A DNA stretch of 64,000 nucleotides from Clostridium sp. 12(A) (GCA_000526575.1 JAGI01000002.1:1860001-1924000); one strand, 5' to 3'. Counted from the first letter of the stretch, positions 43,194 through 56,021 are shown. The notes: generated by a model not told the origin, from the sequence alone. Translations and numbers: made by a program.

Positions 43194-46100
43194 CGTCCTT
43201 AGCCTCCTTTTCGCCTTCAATAACTGGCCATATTTCTTCTGATTTCAAGGCCTTAAACTTGCGGTAGCCATATCCTTCTGTCTTTAGGTCAAAGCCGCAG
43301 ACAGCATGATAAGGACAGTAATCGCAGGCACTTCTGTTTCCCTGCTTATAAGGCTTTACATCAATGACACCGTCTAAAATCTCCTGCCCCTCTGTCTTTA
43401 GCTTCTCCTGCACGAACTGGCGGAGAGCTTTGAACCGGTTTCCCCCGGCAACCGAGGACCTTGCTTCCTGTATGATGCCGTTTTTCATGGCAACTGGTAT
43501 GACATCAGACTCTGTCTCGATCTCCCGGTCCAGATGGGAGATGGAGTTTAAATCCGTGTTGACAAGACCGTTCATGCGAAGCTGCTTTAACATCCTTTGG
43601 TCAATCTGAGAGTCTGTCATATTTCCTTCCTTGTCCACCACTGGATCGCCGATGTTATAATAGAAGATTCCCGCAGGAATTATCTGTTTTTCCGGCCTGT
43701 GCCTCTCCTCCATTTCAAGGGCTGCATCCATATAGACTACAAGCTGGAGCTGCAACCCATAGAATAGAGAAGTTAAGTCAAAGGCAGTGCTGCCTGATTT
43801 ATAATCGATGATCTTTACATACACCGCATCCTCATCCTCACAAAGATCCAGGCGGTCAATTCTTCCCCGCAGATGGATAGCCTCCTCTCCTGAGAGGGGA
43901 ATCCGCATGGCCTTTAGATGATCGGAGGCGGAAAAAGCTACTTCAAACCCAACAGGAACAAAATCACCCTTTTTCAGCTGTTCGGTCAGTGCCCACATGG
44001 TTCGGTCGGTGATCCGTTCTACCTTTCCAGCCAGATAAGCATTTCTGGCTGAACTTTTAAGAATGGTATTTCCGTATTCTCCAGTCACAAGGGAAACGCA
44101 TTCATGTACCAGTGATTTTCGCTCTTCCTCGGATAATGTCTTAAAATCCTTTCCTTCCTCCTTGATCTTCTGAAAGCATAAATCAATGGAATCATGAAAC
44201 AGATTCCCGATATCCATGGCTGCCAGCTCATACTCCTGCCGCTCCATTAACTCCAGACCGTAATTTAAGAAATGGGCATAAGCGCAGGAAGCATACTGTT
44301 CCATTCTAGTGACACTTCCGCTGATGACCGAGCCGTAGAGAGCTCTGGCTGCCACCTTTCCGATTCCCTTTTCCTCGTAAGTATAAAAGGCTGCATCTAA
44401 AAGCTTCTTCCCCTCCCCGCTGTAACGGTCCGATAAAAGAAATGCCTTAAAAAGCTCCAGAAACCGGTTGTTCTCTCCATTCATCCGGTATTCCCGAAGC
44501 CCATGGAGGAGAGAATCCTTTGCCTCTCTCATGGACAGAGGAACCTGATCCTTTTGAGGGATCGATTCAGTCAGCCCTGGGAACAGCTTTTTCAGTTCTC
44601 CAATGAGAGTGGAGGGACGAAGGCTCTTTCCTGATCCATCCATGGCGGAATAAGATAAGCAAAGCTCCTGCTCCGGCTTTGTGAGGGCAAGATATAGATA
44701 AAATCTCTGGCGAAAGCCCTCTTCCTTGCTTGTAGGTGCAAGCTCTATGGCCTGAGCTCCTAAAAATTCCCGTTCCCTGTCCGTAAATAAGCTGCTCTTT
44801 TCCTTTTTTACCGGTACAATTCCGTCATTGACTCCCACAAAAAAGAGAATCTTTACATGATCAAGCCTTGTTCTGGTTATATCTCCAACCACCACCCGGT
44901 CCACGGATGCAGGAATCAGTCCCACTTTTATTTCAGAAAAACCGGCATCCAGGATTTCTCCATACTCTTTTCCGCTTACGTGTTCCTCTCCTAAAAGTCC
45001 TGCCAGTCGGTCGAATAAATCCATGACCAGGCCATAGACCTGACTGTATTCCTTTGCAAGTATCATTTCTCCCATATCCTTAAATCTGGCTTCATAGGCG
45101 AGGAGTTTTTCTTCGATTCCAAGCTCCATTAAAAGCTCTATGACTGCTGTTGTCATGGTTCTTACGGTGGAATCTTCCTTTCGAAATGCCTCTCTGAGCC
45201 CTCGTAGGGGGGCAATGATCCTTTCCCGGAATTCATTTAATTCCTCCAGATTAAGCTCTTTGGCTCCACGGTACCAGCCTTCCCAGGTGGAATCCCATCG
45301 TTTAAAGCCGCGAATCCCCATGGCAATGACATAGTTCTCCAGCCGGTCTGTCTTTTCCTTCTCCTCATCCGAAACGATGAGAGCAGTTCTTACATAACGG
45401 AACACGGATTCATACGTAAAATCCTTTTGTATCATCTGGGTGGCTGCCCTGATTAGCTCCACCATGGGATTTTTTAAAATGCTTTTTTTATCGTCCAGAA
45501 AGAACGGAATGCCATTTATCTGGAACTGATGAATGATCTCATTGGCATAGCTTCCTAAATCTCCCGTAATCACCGCCATATCCCGGTATCGAAGTCCCCT
45601 GGTCCGTATGGCTTCTTCCATGGAATGGATCACAAATAAAATCTCTTCGGATGGGTTTAACGCCTTTACCAAACGAATGGATGTAAAGTCCTTTGATACC
45701 TTACCCTTATAACGGTATAGATTCTGCTCCAGAAAATCCAGTGGATTTTCCATGTTCTCTCCTGCCTGACGGAAACGGACGGCAGGATGCTCCATGATCA
45801 GGACATCTTTTTCTCTTACGGCATTCTCTTCCTCAGCCAGATCATTTAACTTCCATATCATCTGACGGCTCATGTAAAACAGCTCCTGAATTCCGGTCCG
45901 CCTGCTCATGTTCTCCTGGGGATCAATGGTTACGGTCACAATGACCTTTTTGCAAAAACGAAGAAACAGACCGAGAATCCGGTACTGGACCGGAGTAAAT
46001 CCGGTATAGCCGTCAAGGGTGATAACACTGTTTTTGATTAACTCTGACTGAGGCAGTACCCGGCAGAATACATCAAGGATCTCTTCTGTGGTGATATACT

Positions 46101-46614
46101 TGTCCTTAATATAATCCTTAAATCCCTGGTACATCACGGAGATGTCAAACAGCTTCTGTTTCAGCATAGGACTCATGGACTGTGGCAGCTCTTCTTTTAA
46201 CATATCAGGGGTGATTCCATACTGATACATCTCTGAAAGCATGGACTTTAACTGAGAGATAAATCCGTTCTTTGACAGATGCTCTTTATAAAGCACCAGC
46301 TCTTTTTTCTTTCCGGCGGCGACCTTTCTTAAGACCATGGATTTTCCCATGTCGTCAAGGACCTGGGGATTTTCAATGGCAAGCTCTTCGAAAATACGGT
46401 AAGCCAAACGGTTAAAGCTGACAATATCTATATTCATAACACCATGACGGGGATGAAGGGTAACAATCTCCTTCTGGGTCTGCATGGTGAACTGTTCCGG
46501 TACGATGGCAATATATCTGGTATCCGGATCCTCTATGGACATTCGGATAAGCTCTGTATAAAGGCGGTAGGTCTTTCCTGACCCTGATCCGCCTAAAATA
46601 AATTGAAGGGACAT
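43171..46614 (-). CDS. addB: AddB nuclease subunit (1147 aa)
   Basis: Begins with the AddB Walker A region LQFILGGSGSGKTYRLYTEL, an inactive-helicase fold, and ends with the nuclease motif KIIDYKSGSTAFDL. Iron-sulphur cysteines are present: one in QYASCAYAHFLNYGL and the others in ACDYCPYHAVCGFD. Complete length; the 3' end overlaps addA, as usual in Firmicutes. Likely promoter (TTGATT, 16 bases, TATGTT) in the divergent gap upstream. Confidence 0.95.
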   Translation of the reverse strand: MSLQFILGGSGSGKTYRLYTELIRMSIEDPDTRYIAIVPEQFTMQTQKEIVTLHPRHGVMNIDIVSFNRLAYRIFEELAIENPQVLDDMGKSMVLRKVAAGKKKELVLYKEHLSKNGFISQLKSMLSEMYQYGITPDMLKEELPQSMSPMLKQKLFDISVMYQGFKDYIKDKYITTEEILDVFCRVLPQSELIKNSVITLDGYTGFTPVQYRILGLFLRFCKKVIVTVTIDPQENMSRRTGIQELFYMSRQMIWKLNDLAEEENAVREKDVLIMEHPAVRFRQAGENMENPLDFLEQNLYRYKGKVSKDFTSIRLVKALNPSEEILFVIHSMEEAIRTRGLRYRDMAVITGDLGSYANEIIHQFQINGIPFFLDDKKSILKNPMVELIRAATQMIQKDFTYESVFRYVRTALIVSDEEKEKTDRLENYVIAMGIRGFKRWDSTWEGWYRGAKELNLEELNEFRERIIAPLRGLREAFRKEDSTVRTMTTAVIELLMELGIEEKLLAYEARFKDMGEMILAKEYSQVYGLVMDLFDRLAGLLGEEHVSGKEYGEILDAGFSEIKVGLIPASVDRVVVGDITRTRLDHVKILFFVGVNDGIVPVKKEKSSLFTDREREFLGAQAIELAPTSKEEGFRQRFYLYLALTKPEQELCLSYSAMDGSGKSLRPSTLIGELKKLFPGLTESIPQKDQVPLSMREAKDSLLHGLREYRMNGENNRFLELFKAFLLSDRYSGEGKKLLDAAFYTYEEKGIGKVAARALYGSVISGSVTRMEQYASCAYAHFLNYGLELMERQEYELAAMDIGNLFHDSIDLCFQKIKEEGKDFKTLSEEERKSLVHECVSLVTGEYGNTILKSSARNAYLAGKVERITDRTMWALTEQLKKGDFVPVGFEVAFSASDHLKAMRIPLSGEEAIHLRGRIDRLDLCEDEDAVYVKIIDYKSGSTAFDLTSLFYGLQLQLVVYMDAALEMEERHRPEKQIIPAGIFYYNIGDPVVDKEGNMTDSQIDQRMLKQLRMNGLVNTDLNSISHLDREIETESDVIPVAMKNGIIQEARSSVAGGNRFKALRQFVQEKLKTEGQEILDGVIDVKPYKQGNRSACDYCPYHAVCGFDLKTEGYGYRKFKALKSEEIWPVIEGEKEAKDDGDQLDG

Positions 46615-46772
46615 CGTCTTTTTGTCTCCTTTTTCTAATCATTCCTATGAAAACAAAACACTTGTTTGCTTATCATCTTAACATAGTTTTCCTCTTACAA
46701 CAATCAAATCTTAGGCATGAAACACAAATCAAAATAATAGACTATAACAAAACTGTACGGAGGGCTTTTTAT

Positions 46773-47213
46773 ATGAGCTCAAAAACAAAAATCGTAGTTT
46801 TACGAATGAAAGAAATCATTTACACAGCAATCTTCGTCGGCCTTGGAATACTCCTTATTACTTTGTTTTTAGTCATGTTCCGCCCGAAAAAGGATTCGGT
46901 TCCCACGTCTGGTGACGCCGTGCATTATGTTCCTGGGGTCTATACCTCTGCCATAACACTGAACAACCAGGATATTAATGTTCAGGTTACCGTAGATTCC
47001 GGAAAGATTGCCTCTGTGAACCTGGTTCCCCTAAGCGAAGCTGTCACAACCATGTATCCGCTCATGCAGCCTGCAATGGAGAACTTATCGGAGCAGATCG
47101 TGAAAAACCAGTCCACCAAAAACATCTCCTATCCAACGGAATCCCGCTACACCTCAGGCGTTCTTTTAAAGGCTGTGGATCAGGCGCTTACTAAGGCAGT
47201 AAAGGCTGAGTAA
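46773..47213 (+). CDS. Membrane-anchored FMN-binding-like protein (146 aa)
   Basis: ATG 46773 has GGAGG nine bases upstream. One transmembrane helix (about 15-35, IIYTAIFVGLGILLITLFLV) then an extracellular domain of the FMN_bind shape: VYTSAITLNNQDINVQVTVD, GKIASVNLVPLSE and a RYTSGVLLKAVDQAL end where FMN_bind has SGATYTSxA. The covalent-FMN threonine region is partly changed. Divergent from addB. Confidence 0.65.
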   Translation: MSSKTKIVVLRMKEIIYTAIFVGLGILLITLFLVMFRPKKDSVPTSGDAVHYVPGVYTSAITLNNQDINVQVTVDSGKIASVNLVPLSEAVTTMYPLMQPAMENLSEQIVKNQSTKNISYPTESRYTSGVLLKAVDQALTKAVKAE

Positions 47214-47220
47214 GGAGGGA

Positions 47221-47249
47221 TTGTATTTTTTCATTGAAAACAGTATAAT
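47221..47249 (+). promoter_or_regulatory. Promoter of the MATE gene
   Basis: TTGTAT, 17 bases, TATAAT, ending about 43 bases before the ATG. The spacer and -10 sit in a small A+T-rich inverted repeat (TTTTTTCATT / AATGAAAAAA) that may also end the upstream gene. Confidence 0.55.
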
Positions 47250-47292
47250 GAAAAAATGGGATACATAATTACATGAACGAGGAAAATGAACC

Positions 47293-48681
47293 ATGGAACA
47301 AACTACAAAAGCACAAGATGCGCTGGGGCATAACGGGATTACAGAGGGAGTGATTTGGAAACAGCTTCTTCTGTTTTTCTTTCCCATTTTATTCGGAACC
47401 TTTTTTCAACAGCTTTATAATACCATAGACGCCGTCATTGTCGGCAGATTTGTGGGAAAGGAAGCACTTGCTGCAGTGGGAGGTCCTACGGGAACCCTGA
47501 TCAATTTGCTGATCGGATTCTTCATAGGGCTTTCTTCTGGTGCAACGGTTATTATTTCACAGCATTACGGAGGAAATCAAAAGGAAAAGGTCAGCCAGGC
47601 GGTCCATACCGCCATCGCTTTCTCAATCGTCTCCGGTATCCTCTTTACCATCATCGGAATCGTGTTCGCGCCCCTTGCCCTAAAGGCCATGGGGACTCCT
47701 GAAGATATCCTGCACCACGCAGTCGCCTTTATGAGAGTGTATTTTATGGGTGTGACTGCAAACCTCATCTACAATATGGGAGCCGGAATCCTCCGGGCCG
47801 TTGGAGACTCCAAACGGCCTCTTTATTTTCTTATTGCAAGCTGCTTTACCAATATCCTTTTGGATATCCTGTTCGTGGTATACCTGCCCTTTGGGGTAAG
47901 GGGAGCTGCACTGGCCACTATTCTCTCCCAGCTCTTAAGCGCTGTGCTTGTGGTGCTTGTACTGACCCGCACAAAGGAATCCTACCGATTGGTTCTACGT
48001 AATTTAAGAATTGATAAAGGTATGTTAAAGCGTATCATCCGCATAGGATTTCCGGCTGGACTCCAGTCCGTTATGTACTCTTTTTCAAATATTATCATTC
48101 AGTCCAGCATCAACACCCTTGGAACCAACACCATAGCAGCCTGGACCGCGTATGGAAAGATCGACAGCGTATTCTTTACTATCATAAGCGCCTTTGGTAT
48201 CTCCATAACCACCTTTGTAGGACAAAATTACGGGGCAGGGAAAAAGGACAGGGTCTATAAGGGAATCCGTGTCTGCATGGCCATGTGCTTTGCAGCCTCC
48301 ATTGTACTCAGTATACTTCTCTATACGTTCGGAAACCACATTTATCTTTTGTTTACCACGGATACCGATGTCATTTCCATTGGTACGGATATTCTCCGTT
48401 ATCTGGTTCCGGTTTACATCACATATATTTCCATAGAGATTTTCTCCGGGTCACTTCGCGGGACCGGGGACTGCTGGATCCCTATGCTCCTTACCTGCAT
48501 AGGAGTCTGCATTCTTCGGGTCGTATGGATCTGGACTGTGGTTCCCCTTCACCGTACCATTGAAACTGTGATATTCAGTTACCCTATGACCTGGGTCACT
48601 ACCTCAGTTCTGTTTTTCATTTATTTCTTCTTTTTCAGCCGGCTGAAAAGCCGCAGCTTTCCCCTCCGCTTAAAAAAATAA
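47293..48681 (+). CDS. MATE-family multidrug/Na+ efflux transporter (462 aa)
   Basis: Twelve helices with MATE features: FPILFGTFFQQLYNTIDAVI, VGRFVGKEALAAVGG in the first half and the matching ITTFVGQNYGAGKKDRV in the second. Exports cationic compounds using Na+ or H+. Ends at a strong bidirectional hairpin shared with the convergent YitT gene. Confidence 0.9.
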   Translation: MEQTTKAQDALGHNGITEGVIWKQLLLFFFPILFGTFFQQLYNTIDAVIVGRFVGKEALAAVGGPTGTLINLLIGFFIGLSSGATVIISQHYGGNQKEKVSQAVHTAIAFSIVSGILFTIIGIVFAPLALKAMGTPEDILHHAVAFMRVYFMGVTANLIYNMGAGILRAVGDSKRPLYFLIASCFTNILLDILFVVYLPFGVRGAALATILSQLLSAVLVVLVLTRTKESYRLVLRNLRIDKGMLKRIIRIGFPAGLQSVMYSFSNIIIQSSINTLGTNTIAAWTAYGKIDSVFFTIISAFGISITTFVGQNYGAGKKDRVYKGIRVCMAMCFAASIVLSILLYTFGNHIYLLFTTDTDVISIGTDILRYLVPVYITYISIEIFSGSLRGTGDCWIPMLLTCIGVCILRVVWIWTVVPLHRTIETVIFSYPMTWVTTSVLFFIYFFFFSRLKSRSFPLRLKK

Positions 48682-48689
48682 ATCAGAGG

Positions 48690-48716
48690 CCGGACTCCTA
48701 TTCCATAGGAGCCCGG
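48690..48716. terminator. Bidirectional terminator MATE / YitT
   Basis: CCGG-A-CTCCTAT / ATAGGAG-C-CCGG stem with a three-base loop. The YitT stop codon lies inside the stem. Confidence 0.75.
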
Positions 48717-49570
48717 TAAAAGGAACCATAAAATTGTTCCGTCCGAAAAAGATTGACAATTACATTCTCATCCACCTCGTGGAACAAGGTAATAATATCA
48801 GCCACCTCATATGAGGAGACCACCGTATGAAGAAGGTACATCTTTTTCTTGCTGTAACCACCTACGGCATCTACACAGGAGATTCCATGATGAAAGGTTT
48901 CCACATATTTTTCAGAGAGCTCCGGACCTTTTGCGGTTGTGATCTGTAATGTGACCCGCTCATACCGGTGATGAAAGGTTGATATAATCTTTGTTGACAC
49001 AAACTGAAACAGGATGGAGTAACCGGCGTATTTCCAGCCAAAGATAGCTCCAAAGATACAAAGCAGAACCACATTTCCAATAAATACAGACGTCCATATG
49101 GAGTTCCCGGTCTTATTGGACACATAAAGGGCAATAAAATCCGTTCCTCCAGTGGATGCATTTCCCCGAAGAGCCAATAAAATGGCAAAGCCAAACAGAA
49201 CGCCTCCATAAATTACATTCAGTACCTCATCGTCAAAAAGAGGACTGAAGTGGAATATTCTTAGAAATGTACTGGCTAAGAGAACCTGTAACAGAGAAAA
49301 AAAAGTAAATCGCTTGCTGATGCTTCTACTGCATGCCCAGGCCACCGGAATATTGAGTACGATCATACCAAGGGAAGTGGATATATTAATTCCAAACAGG
49401 GAAGTAATCCGGTCAATCAAAATGGCAATTCCCGTAAATCCACCGGACAGCAGTCCTGCAGGTTGGATAAAGGCCTGAATCACATACGTCTGTAAAAGAG
49501 CAGATAAGATAACCGCGAACGTTGTCATCACATTTCTTACCCGCTTATCTTTCCTTAGTTTTTTAAGCAT
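48698..49570 (-). CDS. YitT-family membrane protein (290 aa)
   Basis: ATG 49570 has AAGGAGG upstream. Five hydrophobic helices (YitT/DUF161: QAFIQPAGLLSGGFTGIAI, GNASTGGTDFIALYVSNKTG) followed by a DUF2179 domain (RVTLQITTAKGPELSEK, GVSCVDAVGGYSKKKMYLL). Function in transport is not settled. It has its own consensus promoter. Confidence 0.85.
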   Translation of the reverse strand: MLKKLRKDKRVRNVMTTFAVILSALLQTYVIQAFIQPAGLLSGGFTGIAILIDRITSLFGINISTSLGMIVLNIPVAWACSRSISKRFTFFSLLQVLLASTFLRIFHFSPLFDDEVLNVIYGGVLFGFAILLALRGNASTGGTDFIALYVSNKTGNSIWTSVFIGNVVLLCIFGAIFGWKYAGYSILFQFVSTKIISTFHHRYERVTLQITTAKGPELSEKYVETFHHGISCVDAVGGYSKKKMYLLHTVVSSYEVADIITLFHEVDENVIVNLFRTEQFYGSFYRAPME

Positions 49571-49595
49571 AATATTCCTCCTTATCGATACAAGT

Positions 49596-49624
49596 ATTAT
49601 ATGTAAGTTCTCTAACCATATCAA
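49596..49624 (-). promoter_or_regulatory. Promoter of the YitT gene
   Basis: TTGATA (plus 49619-49624), 17 bases, TATAAT (49596-49601) on the minus strand, 26 bases before the ATG. It lies downstream of the small RNA's terminator, so the RNA is not the YitT leader. Confidence 0.75.
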
Positions 49625-49677
49625 ACTTTTTATAAAAATGATAGGCTATCCTTGCCTATTATCATTTCTGACTACGC

Positions 49678-49813
49678 AAAAAAGAGGATTGCCTTTCCCC
49701 CACAGAAGGCAATCCTCCGCCACGATCTAAAACCGTCACGTCATATCGTTTTCGCTACACGGCATCCCCATGCCGATATCAAGCACATAAGACACCTCTT
49801 TGTGCTTTTTACA
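49678..49813 (-). ncRNA. Unidentified small structured RNA, about 136 nt
   Basis: A complete transcription unit without an open frame. Promoter at 49820-49848; terminator stem GAGGATTGCCTT / AAGGCAATCCTC (49684-49717) followed on the minus strand by TTTTTT. Between them are AAGCACA / TGTGCTT and GGCAT-GGGG-ATGCC hairpins, the latter inside a wider ATATCG / CGATAT pairing. I could not match it to 6S, SRP, tmRNA, T-box or a riboswitch class I know. Confidence 0.65.
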
Positions 49814-49819
49814 TAGACG

Positions 49820-49848
49820 ATAATACCATAGATTGCCAACAAAGTCAA
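49820..49848 (-). promoter_or_regulatory. Promoter of the small RNA
   Basis: TTGACT (plus 49843-49848), 17 bases, TATTAT (49820-49825) on the minus strand. Start expected near 49813. Confidence 0.75.
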
Positions 49849-50032
49849 TGTTTTTAGTCTATTTTACCCAAAAAACAGACTGTCTCAGGACGCTTTCCCA
49901 TATATTTTTACACATCTGTCAAAATCTGCCCTTTTCCGTCATGGTAATTTGTTAAAACATATTTTCAGAAAAATTGCACATACTTTCCTTATTGCCAAAT
50001 CCCGGCTATTTTATAATAAGGAGATATCTGCC

Positions 50033-51442
50033 ATGGAATTTTCGACTAGCATTTCCGACAATATGAATTATCTAAACAACAAGCTGGATGTGGATGGGAA
50101 CTTTGATCTCAATTACCGCACCTTTTACGTAGGCGGCAAAGTTGCCTGCCTGTATACGATAGAAGGATTTACCAAAAATGATGTGTGGCAGAAGCTCATG
50201 GAGGACTTCTCCTCGATCACTCCCGAGGACATGCCCCCTGATATCCATGAATTTGCTAAAAAATATTTTCCCTATACTCAGGTGAGTCTGGTCAAAGACG
50301 AATTTACCATGATTAAAAATCTGCTCTCCGGCCTTTCCTGTCTCTTCATCGACGGCTATGACCGGTGCTTTGTCGTTGACAGCAGAAGTTATCCTGCAAG
50401 AAGTGTTGCGGAACCGGAAAAAGACAAGGTCATGCGCGGCTCCAGAGACGGTTTTGTGGAAACTCTGACCTTTAACACCGCCCTGATCCGTAGAAGAATC
50501 AGGGATCCGAAAATGACGGTGGAAATCATGAATATGGGAGAAAGTTCTCACACAGACATTGCCATCTGTTACTTTAAAGGCAGAGTGGATGATGCACTCT
50601 TAAACAAAGTCAAAAGCAAGATTAAAAATGTAAAAGTAGATGCACTTACCATGAATCAGGAAAGTCTTGCCGAGTGTCTTTATCCCCATATGTGGTTCAA
50701 CCCATTTCCAAAGTTCAAATATTCTGAGCGCCCGGATACGGCTGCCGCTTGTATTTTAGAGGGCAATATTGTTATTCTGGTGGATAATTCTCCTTCCGCC
50801 ATGATACTTCCTTCTTCCATCTTTGACATCATTGAAGAAGCTGATGATTATTATTTCCCTCCGGTGACAGGAACCTACCTTCGTTTATCCAGATTTCTGA
50901 TTTCGCTCCTGACCCTTTTTCTTACCCCCCTCTGGCTGCTTTTTATGCAGAATGCAGATTACATTCCTTCCTGGCTTCAATTTATAAAGCTATCAGAAGA
51001 GCCTCAGGTACCTCTTTTGTTTCAGCTTCTTATCTTTGAATTTGCCATTGACGGATTAAAGCTTGCTGCAATCAATACCCCAAGCATGTTGACCACACCG
51101 TTAAGTATTATCGCAGGTATTGTCCTTGGAGAATATTCGGTAAAATCAGGGTGGTTTAATAGTGAGACCATGCTTTATATGTCCTTTGTCACCGTAGCCA
51201 ACTATTCCCAGTCGAGCTTTGAGCTGGGCTACGCCTTTAAGTTCATGCGTATGATTATGCTGATCTTAACGGCAATCTTTAATCTCTGGGGCTTTATTGC
51301 AGGTGTAGCTCTGACCGTGTGTGCCGTCATATTTAATAAGACCATAGCCGGCAAGAGTTATATCTATCCGCTGATCCCATTTCATATCAAGGAATTAAAA
51401 AAGAGGCTGTTTCGCGGACGGCTGCCTCATCAGTCAAAATAA
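50033..51442 (+). CDS. GerA-family spore germination protein (469 aa)
   Basis: ATG 50033 has AAGGAG upstream; the earlier TTG lacks a site. Typical GerA block RGSRDGFVETLTFNTALIRRRI, a first soluble half, then four or five membrane helices including LFQLLIFEFAIDGLKLAAIN. GerA/SpoVAF proteins form germinant-receptor or dipicolinate-release complexes in the spore inner membrane. No gerB or gerC partner is adjacent, so SpoVAF-like or an orphan subunit. Confidence 0.9.
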   Translation: MEFSTSISDNMNYLNNKLDVDGNFDLNYRTFYVGGKVACLYTIEGFTKNDVWQKLMEDFSSITPEDMPPDIHEFAKKYFPYTQVSLVKDEFTMIKNLLSGLSCLFIDGYDRCFVVDSRSYPARSVAEPEKDKVMRGSRDGFVETLTFNTALIRRRIRDPKMTVEIMNMGESSHTDIAICYFKGRVDDALLNKVKSKIKNVKVDALTMNQESLAECLYPHMWFNPFPKFKYSERPDTAAACILEGNIVILVDNSPSAMILPSSIFDIIEEADDYYFPPVTGTYLRLSRFLISLLTLFLTPLWLLFMQNADYIPSWLQFIKLSEEPQVPLLFQLLIFEFAIDGLKLAAINTPSMLTTPLSIIAGIVLGEYSVKSGWFNSETMLYMSFVTVANYSQSSFELGYAFKFMRMIMLILTAIFNLWGFIAGVALTVCAVIFNKTIAGKSYIYPLIPFHIKELKKRLFRGRLPHQSK

Positions 51443-51463
51443 AACTCGGCTTTGGTGTAAAAA

Positions 51464-51498
51464 AAGACGGGGGATGCAAATGCATTCTCCGCCTTTTC
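51464..51498. terminator. Terminator between gerA-like gene and guaB
   Basis: GGGGGATGCA / TGCATTCTCC stem (some G-U pairs) with A-run on one side and T-rich sequence on the other. It can end both convergent genes. Confidence 0.7.
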
Positions 51499-51504
51499 CT
51501 ATTT

Positions 51505-53001
<1,497 letters not shown>

Positions 53002-53028
53002 TCATGCGATTTGTTTATTTAGTTACAT

Positions 53029-53057
53029 AGTTTAACAAATTTTGTAAGGGTTGTCAA
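53029..53057 (-). promoter_or_regulatory. guaB promoter
   Basis: TTGACA (plus 53052-53057), 17 bases, TAAACT (53029-53034) on the minus strand, about 70 bases before the start. Confidence 0.75.
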
Positions 53058-53128
53058 CGGACATTTTATTGTATATTTCCGTCCAGGGTGGACAACAAAT
53101 CAGGCATAATATAAAAAGAGAAAAAGAA

Positions 53129-53152
53129 CAGGGACAGTTTAAACTGTCCCTG
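53129..53152. terminator. Terminator after the groESL operon
   Basis: A perfect 24-base palindrome (arms CAGGGACAGTTT) flanked by A-rich and T-rich runs; on the minus strand it follows the 169-aa membrane protein gene by 12 bases. Confidence 0.75.
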
Positions 53153-53163
53153 CCTTTTTCCCT

Positions 53164-53673
53164 TTATAACTGCGAAACAACCTTACGAGGGGCTGTCATC
53201 TTCATACATTTAAGCAGCTTGTCATTGGGCTCAAAAATAATCTTTGTTCTTTCTGAGCTGGACTGGCTGATCAGTGTATAAGTGCTGGCACCAGGAGTCT
53301 TAGAGGAAAAGTCCAGTACCTTCATTTCCTTAGTCTCATGATCCCTGGCCTCTGTGGAGCCGGTGGGAGCGACGATCTGTATCTCTTCCATGGTGGCTTC
53401 CCAGGCCTTCTTTCTCTTGCTTTTGCCGTAAATACGGTCAATGGACAATGAGCCAGTGACAAACAGGTACTCATATTCCACCTCACTGTTTCTAAATACC
53501 AGATAGGTGGCACCTCCCACAGCAAAGAGAATGATTACTCCGAAAATCCCAAAAGCCGGAGAAATGGATAGTAAAAATGCGATGACGCATAAAACTCCCA
53601 TTAAAATCTTAAGCACCATGGTGTAGGCCGGAGCTTTGCGCTTCACAAGCCATTCTGCATACATTTCATTCAT
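53164..53673 (-). CDS. DUF6106-like membrane protein (169 aa)
   Basis: Two hydrophobic helices (about 20-40 and 42-60: MVLKILMGVLCVIAFLLSIS, FGIFGVIILFAVGGATYLVF) then a PH-like beta domain (EYEYLFVTGSLSIDRIYGKS, TYTLISQSSSERTKIIFEP). Start ATG 53673; an ATG nine bases on is possible. It follows groEL by about 85 bases with no terminator between, so it is likely co-transcribed with groESL. Confidence 0.7.
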   Translation of the reverse strand: MNEMYAEWLVKRKAPAYTMVLKILMGVLCVIAFLLSISPAFGIFGVIILFAVGGATYLVFRNSEVEYEYLFVTGSLSIDRIYGKSKRKKAWEATMEEIQIVAPTGSTEARDHETKEMKVLDFSSKTPGASTYTLISQSSSERTKIIFEPNDKLLKCMKMTAPRKVVSQL

Positions 53674-53757
53674 AATGATACTGGATCCTTTCTTCCCTGC
53701 CCACATTACCAGGGCATGAAGACTACCTTAAAGGTGTTTCTTCTGTAGGAATATGTC

Positions 53758-55380
<1,623 letters not shown>

Positions 55381-55462
55381 TCATTCCTCCAGTTTTCTTC
55401 TAAAATGATAGAAAGCTCAATATGGGCTTTCTGAGTGGTTGACGAAATGTCCGTCACTTTAT

Positions 55463-55753
55463 TTATTCGATCACTGCTAAAATATCGTTCTGCTTTACGA
55501 TTACGAACTTCTCGTCTTCTTCGCCAGTCTCAATTTCTGTTCCTGAATACTTGGAGAAGATTACCTTATCGCCAACCTTAACCTGCATGGTAACTTCCTT
55601 GCCGTCTACCAAACCGCCAGGTCCTACTGCGATGACTTCCGCCTGCTGTGGCTTTTCTTTTGCCTGACCCGGCAGAACAATACCGGACTTTGTTGTCTCC
55701 TCTGCAACCAATGGTTTTAACACAACTTTGTCAAATAATGGTACTAATTTCAT
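55463..55753 (-). CDS. groS: 10-kDa co-chaperonin GroES (96 aa)
   Basis: KLVPLFDKVVLKPLVAEETT opening, the mobile loop TKSGIVLPGQAKEKP and KVIFSKYSGTEI near the end. First gene of the CIRCE-controlled operon. Confidence 0.97.
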   Translation of the reverse strand: MKLVPLFDKVVLKPLVAEETTKSGIVLPGQAKEKPQQAEVIAVGPGGLVDGKEVTMQVKVGDKVIFSKYSGTEIETGEEDEKFVIVKQNDILAVIE

Positions 55754-55834
55754 TGCAATTCCTCCTCATAGCTTTCTGCTTATTTTCTTTCTTTTGGCCT
55801 CCCGAAAGAAGTTTTTTTATTATTCACATACTAA

Positions 55835-55863
55835 GTTATATCACTCATTATTAGCACTGTCAA
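55835..55863 (-). promoter_or_regulatory. groESL promoter
   Basis: TTGACA (plus 55858-55863), 17 bases, TATAAC (55835-55840) on the minus strand. The -35 lies inside the CIRCE spacer. Confidence 0.8.
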
Positions 55864-55877
55864 TAGTTGAGTGCTAA
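55851..55877. promoter_or_regulatory. CIRCE operator (HrcA site)
   Basis: TTAGCACTg, nine bases, GAGTGCTAA: one mismatch to the CIRCE consensus. It overlaps the groESL -35, so HrcA binding should block polymerase. Confidence 0.9.
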
Positions 55878-56021
55878 CTTTATATTTTTTTTACATTTTT
55901 GCCATATTAGACCCATTTTTTGCCTTACCTACTTAGTTTATAGAAATTTTCTTATTATATACCTTTCTTTTTTCCAATAGAAGTATTACAATAACAAGGA
56001 GAATGAAAGGAGTGTTATTTT

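Noticed and set aside
49596-49610. TATATGTAAG upstream of YitT as another CIS regulator site
   Set aside because: It is the reverse of the YitT -10 region, and the rest of the element and spacing are absent.
49678-49813. Structured RNA as a YitT riboswitch
   Set aside because: A consensus YitT promoter lies between the RNA terminator and the gene.
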